A stretch of DNA of 64,000 nt from Phytohabitans aurantiacus (GCF_027923225.1 NZ_BSDI01000052.1:39110-103109), one strand, 5' to 3'. Positions 11,883 to 21,698 are shown, counted from the stretch's first letter. Translations and numbers: made by a program. Notes: generated by a model from the letters alone, not told the origin.

Positions 11883-12293
11883 CTAGCGGGTGGCGTATTC
11901 GGCTATGCGGCCCAAGACGCCGTTCAGGAAGCGTGGCGAGTCGTCCGTCGACATCTGGCGGGCGAGCTCCACCGCCTCCGTGATCGCTACCGCGTCGTCG
12001 ATCTCGTCCACGTACAGCAGTTCGTACACCGCGATCCGCGCCAGATTGCGGTCGACGACTGGCATGCGGTCGAGCGTCCAGCCCTCGGCGTAGCTCGCGA
12101 TCAGCTCGTCGATGCGGTCGAGGTGCTCGGCCACGCCTTCGATCAGCCCGATCGCGTAGCCCAGGTGCTCGGGGCGCGGCTGCTCCAGCCGCTTGATGTA
12201 CGACGCCAGCACGTCTGGCACCGGCATGTCTCGCAGGTCAGCCTCGAACAGCACGTCGAGTGCCCGCTTGCGCGCCTTGCGGCGAGCGGGCAT
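11883..12293 (-). CDS. nusB: Transcription antitermination factor NusB
   Basis: Binds boxA RNA with S10 (NusE) to form the rRNA antitermination complex. 136 residues, starting MPARRKARKRALDVLFEADL and ending PRFLNGVLGRIAEYATR, with the family PVVDRNLARIAVYELLY and F-(I/L)-NGVL motifs. The ATG at 12293 is chosen by homology and lies 16 bp after the efp stop. Last gene of the aroB-aroQ-efp-nusB run. Confidence 0.96.
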   Translation of the reverse strand: MPARRKARKRALDVLFEADLRDMPVPDVLASYIKRLEQPRPEHLGYAIGLIEGVAEHLDRIDELIASYAEGWTLDRMPVVDRNLARIAVYELLYVDEIDDAVAITEAVELARQMSTDDSPRFLNGVLGRIAEYATR

Positions 12294-12309
12294 CTGCGAC
12301 TTCGGGGCC

Positions 12310-12867
<558 letters not shown>

Positions 12868-12919
12868 TGCCTGCCTTGATCTTCGTCTTGGATTTGTCCG
12901 TGGGGGTGACCTGGTAAGT

Positions 12920-13363
12920 CTACTGGCCACCCGAACGCAGGCGCAGACTGAGGTGAGCGAGCGCCAGCCGGTATCCGTCGACGCCAAGGCCGGCGATGAC
13001 GCCGGTGGCGACCGCGGAGACGACCGAGTGGTGCCGGAACTCCTCGCGCGCGTGGATGTTCGAGATGTGCACCTCGACGAGCGGGGCCCGGAGCATGGCG
13101 CACGCGTCGCGGACCGCGTACGAGTAGTGCGACCACGCGCCGGGGTTGAGGACGACGGGTGCCCGCTCGTCGGCCGCAGCGTGGAGCCAGGCGAGCATCT
13201 CGTGCTCGGCGTCGGTCTGCCGCACCTCGACGTCGAGGCCCAGATCGTTGCCGGCCTTCTCGCACATGGTGACCAGATCCGCGTACGACGTTACGCCGTA
13301 CACGTCGACCTGGCGGGTGCCGAGCCGACCCAGGTTAGGTCCATTGAGGACATAAACCTTCAG
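12920..13363 (-). CDS. aroQ: 3-Dehydroquinate dehydratase, type II
   Basis: Third shikimate step. 147 residues: (L/M)KVYVLNGPNLGRLG, Tyr in VDVYGV, NPGAWSHYSYAVRDAC and VHISNIHAREEFRHHS (catalytic His). No ATG, GTG or TTG exists at the correct position; the only codon aligned with the family Met is CTG at 13363, 7 nt after AGGAGG and overlapping the aroB stop as CTGA. A CUG start is therefore inferred. Confidence 0.93.
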   Translation of the reverse strand: MKVYVLNGPNLGRLGTRQVDVYGVTSYADLVTMCEKAGNDLGLDVEVRQTDAEHEMLAWLHAAADERAPVVLNPGAWSHYSYAVRDACAMLRAPLVEVHISNIHAREEFRHHSVVSAVATGVIAGLGVDGYRLALAHLSLRLRSGGQ

Positions 13364-14436
13364 GATGCCACCTCCTGGTACGCGGAAAGCAACAGCTCGT
13401 CCGGCGGACCGTCCAGGATGGATGGTGTGGCCAGGCCGTCGAGCACGACGAAGCGTAGCGTCGCGCCCCGGGCCTTCTTGTCCACGCGCATCGTGGCGAG
13501 CAGGTCCGGCCAGGCGTCCGCCCGGTACGAGACCGGGAGCCCGAGCGCGGTCAGCACGGCGCGGTGCCGGGCGGCGGTGCCGGTGTCGAGGCGGCCGGCG
13601 AGGGCGCCCAGCGCGGCCGCGTACACGAGGCCCACCGAGACGGCGTGACCGTGCCGCCACGCGTACCCCTCGACCTTTTCGATCGCGTGCGCCAGCGTGT
13701 GCCCGTAGTTGAGGATCTCCCGCAGGCCGGATTCTCGCAGGTCGGCGGAGACGACCTGCGACTTGACCTTGATCGCGCGCTCGACAAGCTCGCGCAGCGC
13801 GGGCGTCGCGGGGTCGGCCGCCGCGGCCGGGTCGCGCTCGACCACGTCGAGGATCGCGGGGTCGGCGATGAACCCGCATTTGACCACCTCGGCCAGCCCC
13901 GCGACCAGGTCGGTCGGTGGCAGGCTGTCGAGCGTGGCCAGGTCGCAGAGCACCCCGGCGGGCGGGTGGAACGCGCCGACCAGATTCTTGCCGGCGGCGG
14001 TGTTGACCCCGGTTTTGCCGCCCACGGCGGCGTCGACCATGCCGAGCAGGCTGGTCGAGACCGGCACCCAGCGCACCCCGCGCAGCCAGCAGGCCGCGAC
14101 GAAGCCGGCCAGGTCGGTGACCGCGCCGCCGCCGACACCGACGACCACGTCGGTGCGGGTGAAGCCGGCCGCGCCGAGCTGGTCCCAGCAGTGCGCGGCG
14201 ACGTCCATGCTCTTGCCGGCCTCGGCGTCGGGCACGTCGACCAGCAGCGGCCGGACGCCCGCGGCGGCCAGGGTCTCGCCGACCGCGTCGGCGTGGGGCT
14301 TGAGCGGCGGCGCGTAGAGCACGGCGGCCCGGGCGGCGCCGTCGACCAGGCCGGGCAGCGTGCCCAGCAGGTCGCGGCCGACCAGGACCTCGTACGGGCG
14401 GTCGCCGCCGACCGGTATGCGCGTGGTCTCGTCCAT
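13360..14436 (-). CDS. aroB: 3-Dehydroquinate synthase
   Basis: NAD- and metal-dependent second step of the shikimate pathway. 358 residues. Visible are VGVGGGAVTDLAGFVAA and STSLLGMVDAAVGGKTGVN (NAD/substrate binding) and the metal ligands in ILNYGHTLAHAIE and RHGHAVSVG. Start ATG at 14436. Downstream genes aroQ, efp and nusB follow with minimal gaps. It is separated from aroK and aroC by a three-gene insertion. Confidence 0.97.
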   Translation of the reverse strand: MDETTRIPVGGDRPYEVLVGRDLLGTLPGLVDGAARAAVLYAPPLKPHADAVGETLAAAGVRPLLVDVPDAEAGKSMDVAAHCWDQLGAAGFTRTDVVVGVGGGAVTDLAGFVAACWLRGVRWVPVSTSLLGMVDAAVGGKTGVNTAAGKNLVGAFHPPAGVLCDLATLDSLPPTDLVAGLAEVVKCGFIADPAILDVVERDPAAAADPATPALRELVERAIKVKSQVVSADLRESGLREILNYGHTLAHAIEKVEGYAWRHGHAVSVGLVYAAALGALAGRLDTGTAARHRAVLTALGLPVSYRADAWPDLLATMRVDKKARGATLRFVVLDGLATPSILDGPPDELLLSAYQEVAS

Positions 14437-14536
14437 CGAGCCTGAGCCTAGGGCATTGAGCTACCGCGACGTCCGCCGCGCGCAAGACCGCTGCTCCCGC
14501 GGCCTCGCTCACCGCGTCCCCATACCCCCACCAGCG

Positions 14537-14588
14537 TGATCAGGGCGTCCCTCACGTCGCTCTAACGACTTCAGGGACGCCCTGATCA
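14537..14588. repeat. P element 2 (52-bp TGATCA palindrome)
   Basis: TGATCAGGGCGTCCCTCACG-type left arm, CTCTAA centre and matching right arm. Unlike the other copies it lies in a divergent gap, between the starts of aroB and the OSBS-like gene, so it is not simply an operon terminator. Confidence 0.85.
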
Positions 14589-14697
14589 CGGCGGGGGGTT
14601 GTGAACCGCGAAGGGTGAGGCCGCGGGAGCGACGGTCTGGCGCACGACGGACATCGCGGTAGCTCGGATTCTGCTTCTCTCTAGTAGAACTGCTGGT

Positions 14698-15804
14698 GTG
14701 GACATCACGGGATTTGAGTTGCGGCGCATCGCGATGCCGCTGGTGGCGCCGTTCCGCACGTCGTTCGGCACGGAGACGGCGCGCGACGTGCTGCTGGTGC
14801 GGGTGGTGACGCCCGAGGCGGAGGGCTGGGGCGAGTGCGTCGCGATGTCCGAGCCGGTGTATTCGTCCGAGTACGTCGACGGCGCGGCGGAGGTGATCCG
14901 GCGGTTCCTGGCTCCCCCGTTGATGGCCGCGCGCGACGTGACAGCCTCTCGCGTGGCCCCGCTGCTGGCTCCGGTGCGCGGGCATCGCATGGCCAAGGCG
15001 GCGCTGGAGGCGGCGGTGCTCGACGCCGAGCTCAGGGCCCGGGGCGAGTCGTTCGGCGCCTTTCTGGGCGCCTCGCGTGACCGGGTGCCGGCCGGGGTGT
15101 CGGTGGGCATCATGGACTCGATTCCCGAATTGCTCGACGCGGTCGACGGGTACCTGGCCGAGGGGTACCTGCGGATCAAGCTGAAGATCGAGCCGGGCTG
15201 GGACGTGGCGGCGGTCCGCGCGGTGCGGGAGCGCTTCGGCGACATCCTGCTGCAGGTCGACGCGAACGCCGCCTACACGCTCGCGGACGCCCGGACCCTG
15301 CAGAAGCTGGACGACTTCGACCTGCTCCTGATCGAGCAGCCGCTCGCCGAAGACGACATCCGGCAGCACGGCGAGCTGGCCCGGCTGATCCGCACCCCCG
15401 TCTGCCTCGATGAGTCGATCGGCTCGGTGGAGGCGGCCGCCGACGCGATCGCGCTGCGGGCCGCCCGGGTCATCAACATCAAGCCCGGCCGGGTCGGCGG
15501 GTACCTGGAGGCGCGGCGCATCCACGACCTGTGCCGGGCGAACGGGATTCCGGTGTGGTGCGGCGGGATGCTGGAGACCGGTATCGGCAGGGCCGCCAAC
15601 GTGGCCCTGGCCGCGCTGCCCGGCTTCACGCTGCCGGGCGACACGTCCGCGTCCAGCCGGTACTTCGCCCGCGACGTCACGCCACCGTTCGTCCTCGACG
15701 ACGGTCACCTGCGCGTGCCGGAAGCCCCCGGCATCGGGGTGGATCCGTTGCCGGACGCCCTGGCGGAGTTCACCACGTCCTCGGAGTACCTGACGCCTGC
15801 CTAG
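14698..15804 (+). CDS. o-Succinylbenzoate synthase / N-acylamino acid racemase family enzyme
   Basis: Enolase-superfamily enzyme of 368 residues. Catalytic residues expected for OSBS/NAAAR are all present: K161-x-K163 (IKLKI), metal ligands D188 (VDAN), E213 (IEQP), D238 (LDES) and K262 (INIKPGR). Such proteins make o-succinylbenzoate for menaquinone (MenC) or racemise N-acyl amino acids. No other men gene is nearby, so the substrate cannot be decided. GTG start. Its end overlaps that of the convergent WYL regulator by 4 bp. Confidence 0.88.
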   Translation: MDITGFELRRIAMPLVAPFRTSFGTETARDVLLVRVVTPEAEGWGECVAMSEPVYSSEYVDGAAEVIRRFLAPPLMAARDVTASRVAPLLAPVRGHRMAKAALEAAVLDAELRARGESFGAFLGASRDRVPAGVSVGIMDSIPELLDAVDGYLAEGYLRIKLKIEPGWDVAAVRAVRERFGDILLQVDANAAYTLADARTLQKLDDFDLLLIEQPLAEDDIRQHGELARLIRTPVCLDESIGSVEAAADAIALRAARVINIKPGRVGGYLEARRIHDLCRANGIPVWCGGMLETGIGRAANVALAALPGFTLPGDTSASSRYFARDVTPPFVLDDGHLRVPEAPGIGVDPLPDALAEFTTSSEYLTPA

Positions 15805-16763
15805 GGTTTGCGGTCGGCCATCTTGGTCAGCTGGTGGGCGTAGTCGGCGACCGCCTGGCGCAGTTCGTCGGGGCGCACGACGGTGAACGGCCAGCCCAGT
15901 CCGGCCAGCATGTGCGCCATCCCGTCGAGCCGTTGGGCGCGGCAGCGCATCAGCACCCCGTCGGCCGACTCGCTCAGCTCGGCGACGCTCGCGGGCACCC
16001 GCTTGCGCGCCTGCACCATGTCGGTCTCCAGCAGCACCTCGACATCCCACGCGTACGGGACACCGGCCAGCGATCGCGTCACGTGCGCGACCGGGTCGAA
16101 GCCGTCCGGCACCTCGAAGGTCTCGTCGCCGACGTCGACCGCGCCGATGCGGTCCAGCCGGAACGTACGGATCTCGTCGCTGCGGTGGTCGAGCCCGGTC
16201 AGGTACCAGCGGCCGGCGTGGAAGACCAGCCCGTACGGGTCCAACTCGCGCAGCGACACCCCGCCGCGCCAGGACCGGTACGTGAGCGTGACCCGGCGGC
16301 GTTCGCGGGTGGCGGCGCCCAGCGACAGGAGTGTGGCGGTGGCTGGCCGGGCCGCCTCGGTGCGCGGCTTCATCGTGAACCCGAGCGTGTCCTGCACGGC
16401 GGCCAGGCGGTCGGCGAGCACCGACGGGAGTACCCTTTGGATCTTGGCGAGGGCGACTCCTGTTGCCGGGGCCTCGGTGGCCAGGCCCAAGTGCTCCGCG
16501 GCGACCAGGCCCAGTACGACGGCGACGGCCTCCTCGTCGGTGAGCATCAGCGGCGGCAGCTTGTACCCGGGTGCCAGCCGGTAACCGCCGTACCGGCCGC
16601 GGTACGCGGTGACGGGAATGCCCAGGTCGGCCAGCGTGCCGGCGTACCGCCGGACGGTGCGCTCGTCGACACCGAGGCGCGCGCCGAGGTCGGCGCCGGT
16701 GAGCCGGTGGTGGGTCTGCAGGAGTTCGAGCATGCCCAGCACCCGTGACGCAGGATGTGACAC
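15801..16763 (-). CDS. YafY-type WYL-domain transcriptional regulator
   Basis: DNA-binding regulator with an N-terminal HTH (about residues 6-60; DLGARLGVDERTVRRYAGTLADLGI) and a central WYL domain (RTFRLDRIGAVDVGDETF; the G-R-W-Y-L-T-G-L-D turn), followed by a C-terminal WCX-like extension. WYL domains sense nucleic acid or nucleotide ligands. The GTG at 16763 is preferred because it lies 7-8 nt after AAGGAG; another GTG at 16772 is too close. Divergent from the alpha/beta hydrolase with 57 bp between, so it probably controls that gene and itself. Confidence 0.88.
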   Translation of the reverse strand: MSHPASRVLGMLELLQTHHRLTGADLGARLGVDERTVRRYAGTLADLGIPVTAYRGRYGGYRLAPGYKLPPLMLTDEEAVAVVLGLVAAEHLGLATEAPATGVALAKIQRVLPSVLADRLAAVQDTLGFTMKPRTEAARPATATLLSLGAATRERRRVTLTYRSWRGGVSLRELDPYGLVFHAGRWYLTGLDHRSDEIRTFRLDRIGAVDVGDETFEVPDGFDPVAHVTRSLAGVPYAWDVEVLLETDMVQARKRVPASVAELSESADGVLMRCRAQRLDGMAHMLAGLGWPFTVVRPDELRQAVADYAHQLTKMADRKP

Positions 16764-16820
16764 AGGCCACACTCCTTAATCGGGCGGAAGCTGTCCTGAT
16801 TTGATCATAACCTCGATGCC

Positions 16821-17546
16821 ATGACGACATTCGTACTGGTACCGGGGTTCTGGCTCGGGGCGTGGGCGTGGCAAGACGTGGCAACCGCACTGCGCGAAGC
16901 CGGCCACGACGTCCACCCCATCACCCTGACCGGAGTTGCCGAGCGCGCGCACCTCGCCACGCCGGAAGTGGATCTGGATACCCACACAGACGACGTGGTA
17001 CGGCTGATCGAGGAGCGGGATCTGCACGATGTGGTACTGGTCGGTCACTCAGGTGGTGGCATGCCCGTCAGCCAAGCCGCCGACCGCATCCCGGAACGGA
17101 TCGCCCAAGTGGTCTATGTGGACAGTGGGCCGCTTCCTGATGGTATGTCGCAGTTTGACACCAACGAGCCGGACGAGCGCGCGCGGTTGTTGAAGGTGAT
17201 CGGCGACGGCCACCTGCTTCCGCCGCCGCCGTGGGACCCGGCCGCCGACCCGGTAAACCTGGCCGGCCTCGACGAGTCGGCGCTGGCGACGCTGCGCTCC
17301 CGGGCGACCCCGCACCCGCTCCGCGCCGCGACGCAGCCGGTGCAACGCAGGCGGCACGCGAAGGTACGCAACGCGCTTATCGCATGCGTGATCCCGCTCG
17401 ACCAGGTGCGCGTGATGATCGCGCAGGGCCACCCGTTCTTCGCCGAGTTCCAGGACGGCGAGGTACGCGGCATCGCCACCGGCCACTGGCCCATGCTCAG
17501 CGAACCAGCCGCGTTGGCCGCGGTGCTCACCGAGCTGGCGGGCTAG
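16821..17546 (+). CDS. Alpha/beta hydrolase (EstC-like)
   Basis: 241 residues; cytosolic esterase-type fold with the N-terminal FVLVPGFWLGAWAWQDV, nucleophile elbow GHSGGG (Ser77) and C-terminal catalytic His in ATGHWPMLSEP. This pattern matches the hydroxynitrile-lyase/EstC-like esterase group; substrate unknown. Faces away from the WYL regulator. Its TAG stop shares a CTAG with the aroK stop, so the two genes are exactly tail to tail. Confidence 0.85.
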   Translation: MTTFVLVPGFWLGAWAWQDVATALREAGHDVHPITLTGVAERAHLATPEVDLDTHTDDVVRLIEERDLHDVVLVGHSGGGMPVSQAADRIPERIAQVVYVDSGPLPDGMSQFDTNEPDERARLLKVIGDGHLLPPPPWDPAADPVNLAGLDESALATLRSRATPHPLRAATQPVQRRRHAKVRNALIACVIPLDQVRVMIAQGHPFFAEFQDGEVRGIATGHWPMLSEPAALAAVLTELAG

Positions 17547-18046
17547 CCCTTGAGGAGGGTGCGGATCTCGGCGGCCACGTCTTCGGCCGGGCGCCCGTCC
17601 GTCGCCACCGTGTGCGTCGCGACCTCCAGGTACAGGGGGCGGCGCTGGTCCATCAGGTGTTTCAGGGTGGCGCGCGGATTGATCGCCAGCAACGGACGCC
17701 CCGTGCCGAGCCCGACCCGCTTGACCGCGTCGGCCAGCTCCACCGACAGGAAAACCACGGTGTGACCCGCCAGCGCGGCCCGGGTCTCCTCAGCCAGGAC
17801 CGCGCCGCCGCCCAGCGCCAGCACCCCGTCGAACGACGACAGGGCCGCCGCCACCGCCGCCCGCTCCAGATCCCGGAAGTGCGCCTCGCCATCCTGCACG
17901 AAGATGTCGGAGATCGGGCGGCCGGCGGCGGTCTCGATGTCGACGTCGGTGTCGCGGAACTCCACGCCCAGCTCGGCGGCCAGCAGCTCGCCCACGGTCG
18001 TCTTTCCGGCACCCATCACGCCGACGAGCACGCAGGCAGGCCCCAT
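17543..18046 (-). CDS. aroK: Shikimate kinase
   Basis: Phosphorylates shikimate. 167 residues with Walker A VGVMGAGKTTVG, the shikimate-binding DTDVDIE and FRDLE residues, and the GGGAVL motif. Start ATG overlaps the aroC stop (TGATG). Ends on the shared CTAG with the hydrolase at 17546. In related genomes aroB usually follows directly; here it is 3.1 kb away. Confidence 0.97.
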   Translation of the reverse strand: MGPACVLVGVMGAGKTTVGELLAAELGVEFRDTDVDIETAAGRPISDIFVQDGEAHFRDLERAAVAAALSSFDGVLALGGGAVLAEETRAALAGHTVVFLSVELADAVKRVGLGTGRPLLAINPRATLKHLMDQRRPLYLEVATHTVATDGRPAEDVAAEIRTLLKG

Positions 18047-19224
18047 CAGCGGATCACCAGGTTTTCCAGGTATCCGTCGAGGTTGCGCCGGATCTCCGCC
18101 ACCGAGTCACCGCCGAACTTCTCGGTGGCCGCCTCGGCCAGTACCAGCGCGACCATGGCCTCGGCGACGACCGCGGCGGCCGGGACCGCGCAGACGTCGG
18201 AGCGCTGGTTGATGGCGGTGGCCGGCTCGCCCGTCACGACGTCCACGGTGGACAGTGCGCGGTTGAGGGATGAGATCGGCTTCATGGCCGCCTTGACCCG
18301 CAGCGGCTCGCCGGTCGTGATGCCGCCCTCCAGGCCGCCGGCCCGGTCGGTGACCCGCTTGACACCGCTCGCCGTCGGGATGATCTCGTCGTGCGCCTGT
18401 GAACCGCGCGAACGCGCCTGCAGCCACGCGTCGCCGATCTCCACGCCCTTGATGGCCTGGATCGACATCAGCGCGGTCGCGAGCCGGGCGTCGAGCTTGC
18501 GGTCCCACTGGACGTGGCTGCCCAGGCCCGGCGGCACGCCGTAGGCGAGGACCTCGACGACGCCGCCCAGCGTGTCGGCGTCTTTCTTGGCGGCGTCGAC
18601 CTCGGCGACCATGCGGGCGCTCGCCTCGGGGTCGAGGCAGCGCAGCGGGTCGGCGTCGACGCGTTCGGCGTCTTCGGGGCGGGGCTGGAGGCCGGGCTTG
18701 GCGGCCACCGAGCCCAGCTCCACGACGTGCGAGACGATCTCGATGCCGAGCGCCTGCTTGAGCAGCGCCTTGGCGACCGTACCCACGGCCACCCGCGCGG
18801 CGGTCTCGCGCGCGCTGGCCCGCTCCAGGATCGGTCGGGCGTCGGTGTGCCCGTACTTCTGCATGCCGGCCAGGTCGGCGTGGCCCGGGCGAGGCCGGGT
18901 CAGCGGGGCGTTGCGGGCCTGGCGAGCCAGCTCGTCAGGGTCGACCGGGTCGGCGGCCATCACCGTCTGCCACTTGGGCCACTCGGAGTTGCCCACGCGC
19001 ACCGCCACCGGGCTGCCCAGCGTGAGGCCGTGCCGGATGCCGCCGATGATCTCGACGACGTCCTGCTCGAACGCCATGCGCGCACCGCGCCCATATCCCA
19101 GCCGGCGGCGTGCCAGCTCCCGGCCGATCTCGGCGCTCGTCACCTCGACCCCGGCGGGCACACCCTCCAGGACAGCAACCAGCGCGGGCCCATGCGACTC
19201 ACCCGCGGTCAACCAACGCAACAC
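18046..19224 (-). CDS. aroC: Chorismate synthase
   Basis: FMN-dependent last step to chorismate. 392 residues with the three family signatures GESHGPALVAVLEGVPAG, the central GHADLAGMQKYGHTDARPILERASARETA and the C-terminal RSDVCAVPAAAVV. Starts 13 bp after aroE and overlaps aroK by one base. Confidence 0.98.
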   Translation of the reverse strand: MLRWLTAGESHGPALVAVLEGVPAGVEVTSAEIGRELARRRLGYGRGARMAFEQDVVEIIGGIRHGLTLGSPVAVRVGNSEWPKWQTVMAADPVDPDELARQARNAPLTRPRPGHADLAGMQKYGHTDARPILERASARETAARVAVGTVAKALLKQALGIEIVSHVVELGSVAAKPGLQPRPEDAERVDADPLRCLDPEASARMVAEVDAAKKDADTLGGVVEVLAYGVPPGLGSHVQWDRKLDARLATALMSIQAIKGVEIGDAWLQARSRGSQAHDEIIPTASGVKRVTDRAGGLEGGITTGEPLRVKAAMKPISSLNRALSTVDVVTGEPATAINQRSDVCAVPAAAVVAEAMVALVLAEAATEKFGGDSVAEIRRNLDGYLENLVIR

Positions 19225-19237
19225 GAGGAGAAGTGTC

Positions 19238-20050
19238 TCAGGCCGGCCGGCGAGCGGCGAACAGGGCCTCCCGCATCGCGGCGACCGGGGCCGCGCGCCC
19301 GGTGAACTGCTCGAACTGTCCCACCGCCTGAGCCAGCAGCAGATCGAGCCCGGAGACCACGCGGCAGCCCGCGGCGGCCGCGGCGGCGGCCAGCGGCGTC
19401 GGCCACGGGTCGTAGAGCGCGTCGAAGAAGACGGTGGCGGGCCGCCAGGCGATCACGCTGGCCAATGGGTCTGCCACACCCCGCGGCACGGTGGAGACCA
19501 GCACATCCGCCGCCGGCACCTCACCCCACGCGGCGGCTTCAAGGGGTACGCCGACAGCGGCGGCCACGGGACGCAGCTCGTCGATCGCCTCGGGGCGGCG
19601 GGCGACAACGGTCACGCCGGCGGCACCCACCTGGGCGGCGGCCGCGATCGCGGCGCGCGCCGTGCCACCGGCTCCCAGCAGCGTGAACCGCGCGCCCGCG
19701 GGTGTGCCGCCCAGCACCTCGACCATGCCCGGCACATCGGTGTTGTCACCGAACCATGAGCCGTCGTGCCGGCGTACCAGAGTATTCGCGGCACCGGTCG
19801 CGGCCGCGACCGGCGAGATCTCCGCGGCCACCGACAAGGCCACTTCCTTGAGCGGCATGGTCAGCGACAACCCGGCCCACTCCGGACCGAGCGCCGCGAC
19901 GTGGTCGGCGAGCTCGACCTCCGCGCACTCCACCGCCGTGTACTCCCAGCCCGCGAGCCCCGCGGCGGCGTACCCGGCGTTGTGGATGACCGGCGAGAGC
20001 GAGTGTGCGATGGGCTTGCCGAGGACGGCGGCCCGGTGGATCTCGATCAA
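19238..20050 (-). CDS. aroE: Shikimate dehydrogenase
   Basis: NADPH-dependent reduction of 3-dehydroshikimate. 270 residues: substrate site PIAHSLSPVIHNAGY, catalytic Lys in SLTMPLKEVAL, Asp in FGDNTDVPG, and the Rossmann loop LLGAGGTARAAI. The ATG overlaps the mltG end by 4 bp. Confidence 0.96.
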   Translation of the reverse strand: MIEIHRAAVLGKPIAHSLSPVIHNAGYAAAGLAGWEYTAVECAEVELADHVAALGPEWAGLSLTMPLKEVALSVAAEISPVAAATGAANTLVRRHDGSWFGDNTDVPGMVEVLGGTPAGARFTLLGAGGTARAAIAAAAQVGAAGVTVVARRPEAIDELRPVAAAVGVPLEAAAWGEVPAADVLVSTVPRGVADPLASVIAWRPATVFFDALYDPWPTPLAAAAAAAGCRVVSGLDLLLAQAVGQFEQFTGRAAPVAAMREALFAARRPA

Positions 20051-21243
20051 AGGACGCCGTTCTTTCGTGCTATCGCCTTGTTTGCCTCATGCTCCGCCGA
20101 TGTCCTGGCGAACGCCGACTTGCCCGACTTGTCGATGGCGACGAAGTAGTAGATGTCGCCGCCGGTGGGCTTGATCGCGCCCTCCAGCGCCGCCTTGCCG
20201 GGGTTGTCGATCGGGGTGGGGATGAGGCCGCGCAGCTTGCGGTTGTACGGGTTCTTGGGGTCGTCGAGCTCGGCCACGGTCATGTTTTTGGACGCCTTGC
20301 GCGGCTTGCCGTTGAGCTCGAACCAGTAGTTGACCGTGACATCCATTTCGAGGCAATTGCAGGGGAAGTCTTTGTAGAGCCGGTTGTACGCGACGCGCGC
20401 CACCTTGGCGAGATCTTCCGTGATGCCCGCCTCGGCCTGTGCGAGCGAGGCGACGATGAGCGCCTCGTACGGACTGATGCTGAGCGGCTGCACAGCCTCG
20501 GCGAACTTCATGCCACCGGTCACCGTCAGGAACCGCTGCACCATCGCCCGGATGACCGTGTCAGCGGTGGCGTTGGCGTCGAACTCGTAGGTGTCCGGGA
20601 AGAGGAAGCCCTCGATCGACGGAGTGACCTTCTTGCCGTCGGTGCGCGTGAACCACCACTCCGGGATACCGAGCGCCAGCGGGTCCTTGGCCGCCTTCTC
20701 GAACTCGGCGGCCGGGATGCCGGTGTCCTTCTCCAACTCCTTGTAGGTCGCCTTCGCGGAGAGGCCCTCGGGGATGGTGTGGCCGTTGACCTGCCGGTTC
20801 TTCGGATCGAGGAGCAGGGCGAGTGCATCGGTGGCACGCATCTGCAGGCGCACCTTGTAGGTGCCGGGCTGGATGTTGGCGCTGCGCGAGTTTTCGTTGG
20901 CGGCGTTGACGAACGCCTTGGCGCTCTTGACCACGTCGGCTTGGACGAGAGTGTTGCCGATGTCGGTGGCGGTGTCGCCCTTCTTGACCTGAATTGTCAC
21001 CTCGCCGGTGCCACCACCGCTGTAATCGGGGGTCGTGAAGAAGTTCTGCACGCGGTCAAAGCCATACCAGACGCCGGCTCCCAGCGCGCCGAGCAGGACC
21101 ACGGACATCAGCAGCGCGACGATGCTCTTACCGGCACCTCCGCCTTTGCCCTTCTTGCGGTCGCTTGCCCGCCGGCGGCCCCGCCGATGTCGGCCTTTAT
21201 CGCCGGGATCATCGAACGCGAGCTCAAGCTCGTCGATCATCAC
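20047..21243 (-). CDS. mltG: Endolytic murein transglycosylase MltG
   Basis: Membrane enzyme (YceG family) thought to cut nascent glycan strands and set their length. 398 residues: charged cytoplasmic N-terminus, one transmembrane helix (about residues 40-61), LysM-like subdomain (VTIQVKKGDTATDIGNTLV), then the catalytic domain with candidate catalytic Glu271 in LIVASLAQAEAG and the RGLIPTPIDNPG motif. GTG start overlaps the ruvX stop (GTGA). Confidence 0.95.
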   Translation of the reverse strand: MMIDELELAFDDPGDKGRHRRGRRRASDRKKGKGGGAGKSIVALLMSVVLLGALGAGVWYGFDRVQNFFTTPDYSGGGTGEVTIQVKKGDTATDIGNTLVQADVVKSAKAFVNAANENSRSANIQPGTYKVRLQMRATDALALLLDPKNRQVNGHTIPEGLSAKATYKELEKDTGIPAAEFEKAAKDPLALGIPEWWFTRTDGKKVTPSIEGFLFPDTYEFDANATADTVIRAMVQRFLTVTGGMKFAEAVQPLSISPYEALIVASLAQAEAGITEDLAKVARVAYNRLYKDFPCNCLEMDVTVNYWFELNGKPRKASKNMTVAELDDPKNPYNRKLRGLIPTPIDNPGKAALEGAIKPTGGDIYYFVAIDKSGKSAFARTSAEHEANKAIARKNGVL

Positions 21244-21698
21244 GTACGCCTCCGCTGCGCGTCTAGCCAGCCCTGCAGGATCTCTACGGCGGCAGCCTGA
21301 TCGACGACCGCGCGCTGGCGCTTACCCCGCACGCCACGTTCGGCCAGCCTACGGGTTGCCGCAACCGTCGACATCCTCTCGTCGTACAGCCTCACAGGAA
21401 CCGGACTGATCACTCTCGCAAGCCGGTCCGCATAGGCCCTGACCTGCACCGCAGCGGGCCCGTCCCGCCCGGCGAGGGTCACCGGCAAGCCGACGACGAC
21501 CTCTACGCTTTGATACGCGTCTACGAGTTGTGCAAGTTCAACGATATCGGAAGCCTGAGCATCAATATCTACATTCGGGTCGCGGCGGAGCGTGACGACG
21601 GGCGTCGCGAGGATGCCGTCCGGGTCACTGACGGCCACTCCGACGCGTACCTGACCGACGTCCACGCCGATACGGACACCACGCACAAACTCCGCCAT
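21240..21698 (-). CDS. ruvX: Putative pre-16S rRNA nuclease / RuvX (YqgF)
   Basis: RNase H-fold protein of 152 residues. Metal-binding Asp in RIGVDVGQVRVGVAVSD, central VGLPVTLAGRDG and the C-terminal LYDERMSTVAA with VDQAAAVEILQGWLD. The YqgF family matures 16S rRNA ends or resolves Holliday junctions. Coupled to mltG. The gap to alaS contains P element 3. Confidence 0.94.
   Translation of the reverse strand: MAEFVRGVRIGVDVGQVRVGVAVSDPDGILATPVVTLRRDPNVDIDAQASDIVELAQLVDAYQSVEVVVGLPVTLAGRDGPAAVQVRAYADRLARVISPVPVRLYDERMSTVAATRRLAERGVRGKRQRAVVDQAAAVEILQGWLDAQRRRT

Noticed and set aside
14509..16890. Minus-strand 793-codon frame
   Set aside because: It lies antisense to the OSBS-like gene and crosses the WYL regulator in another frame; low-complexity Arg/Gly composition and no domains.
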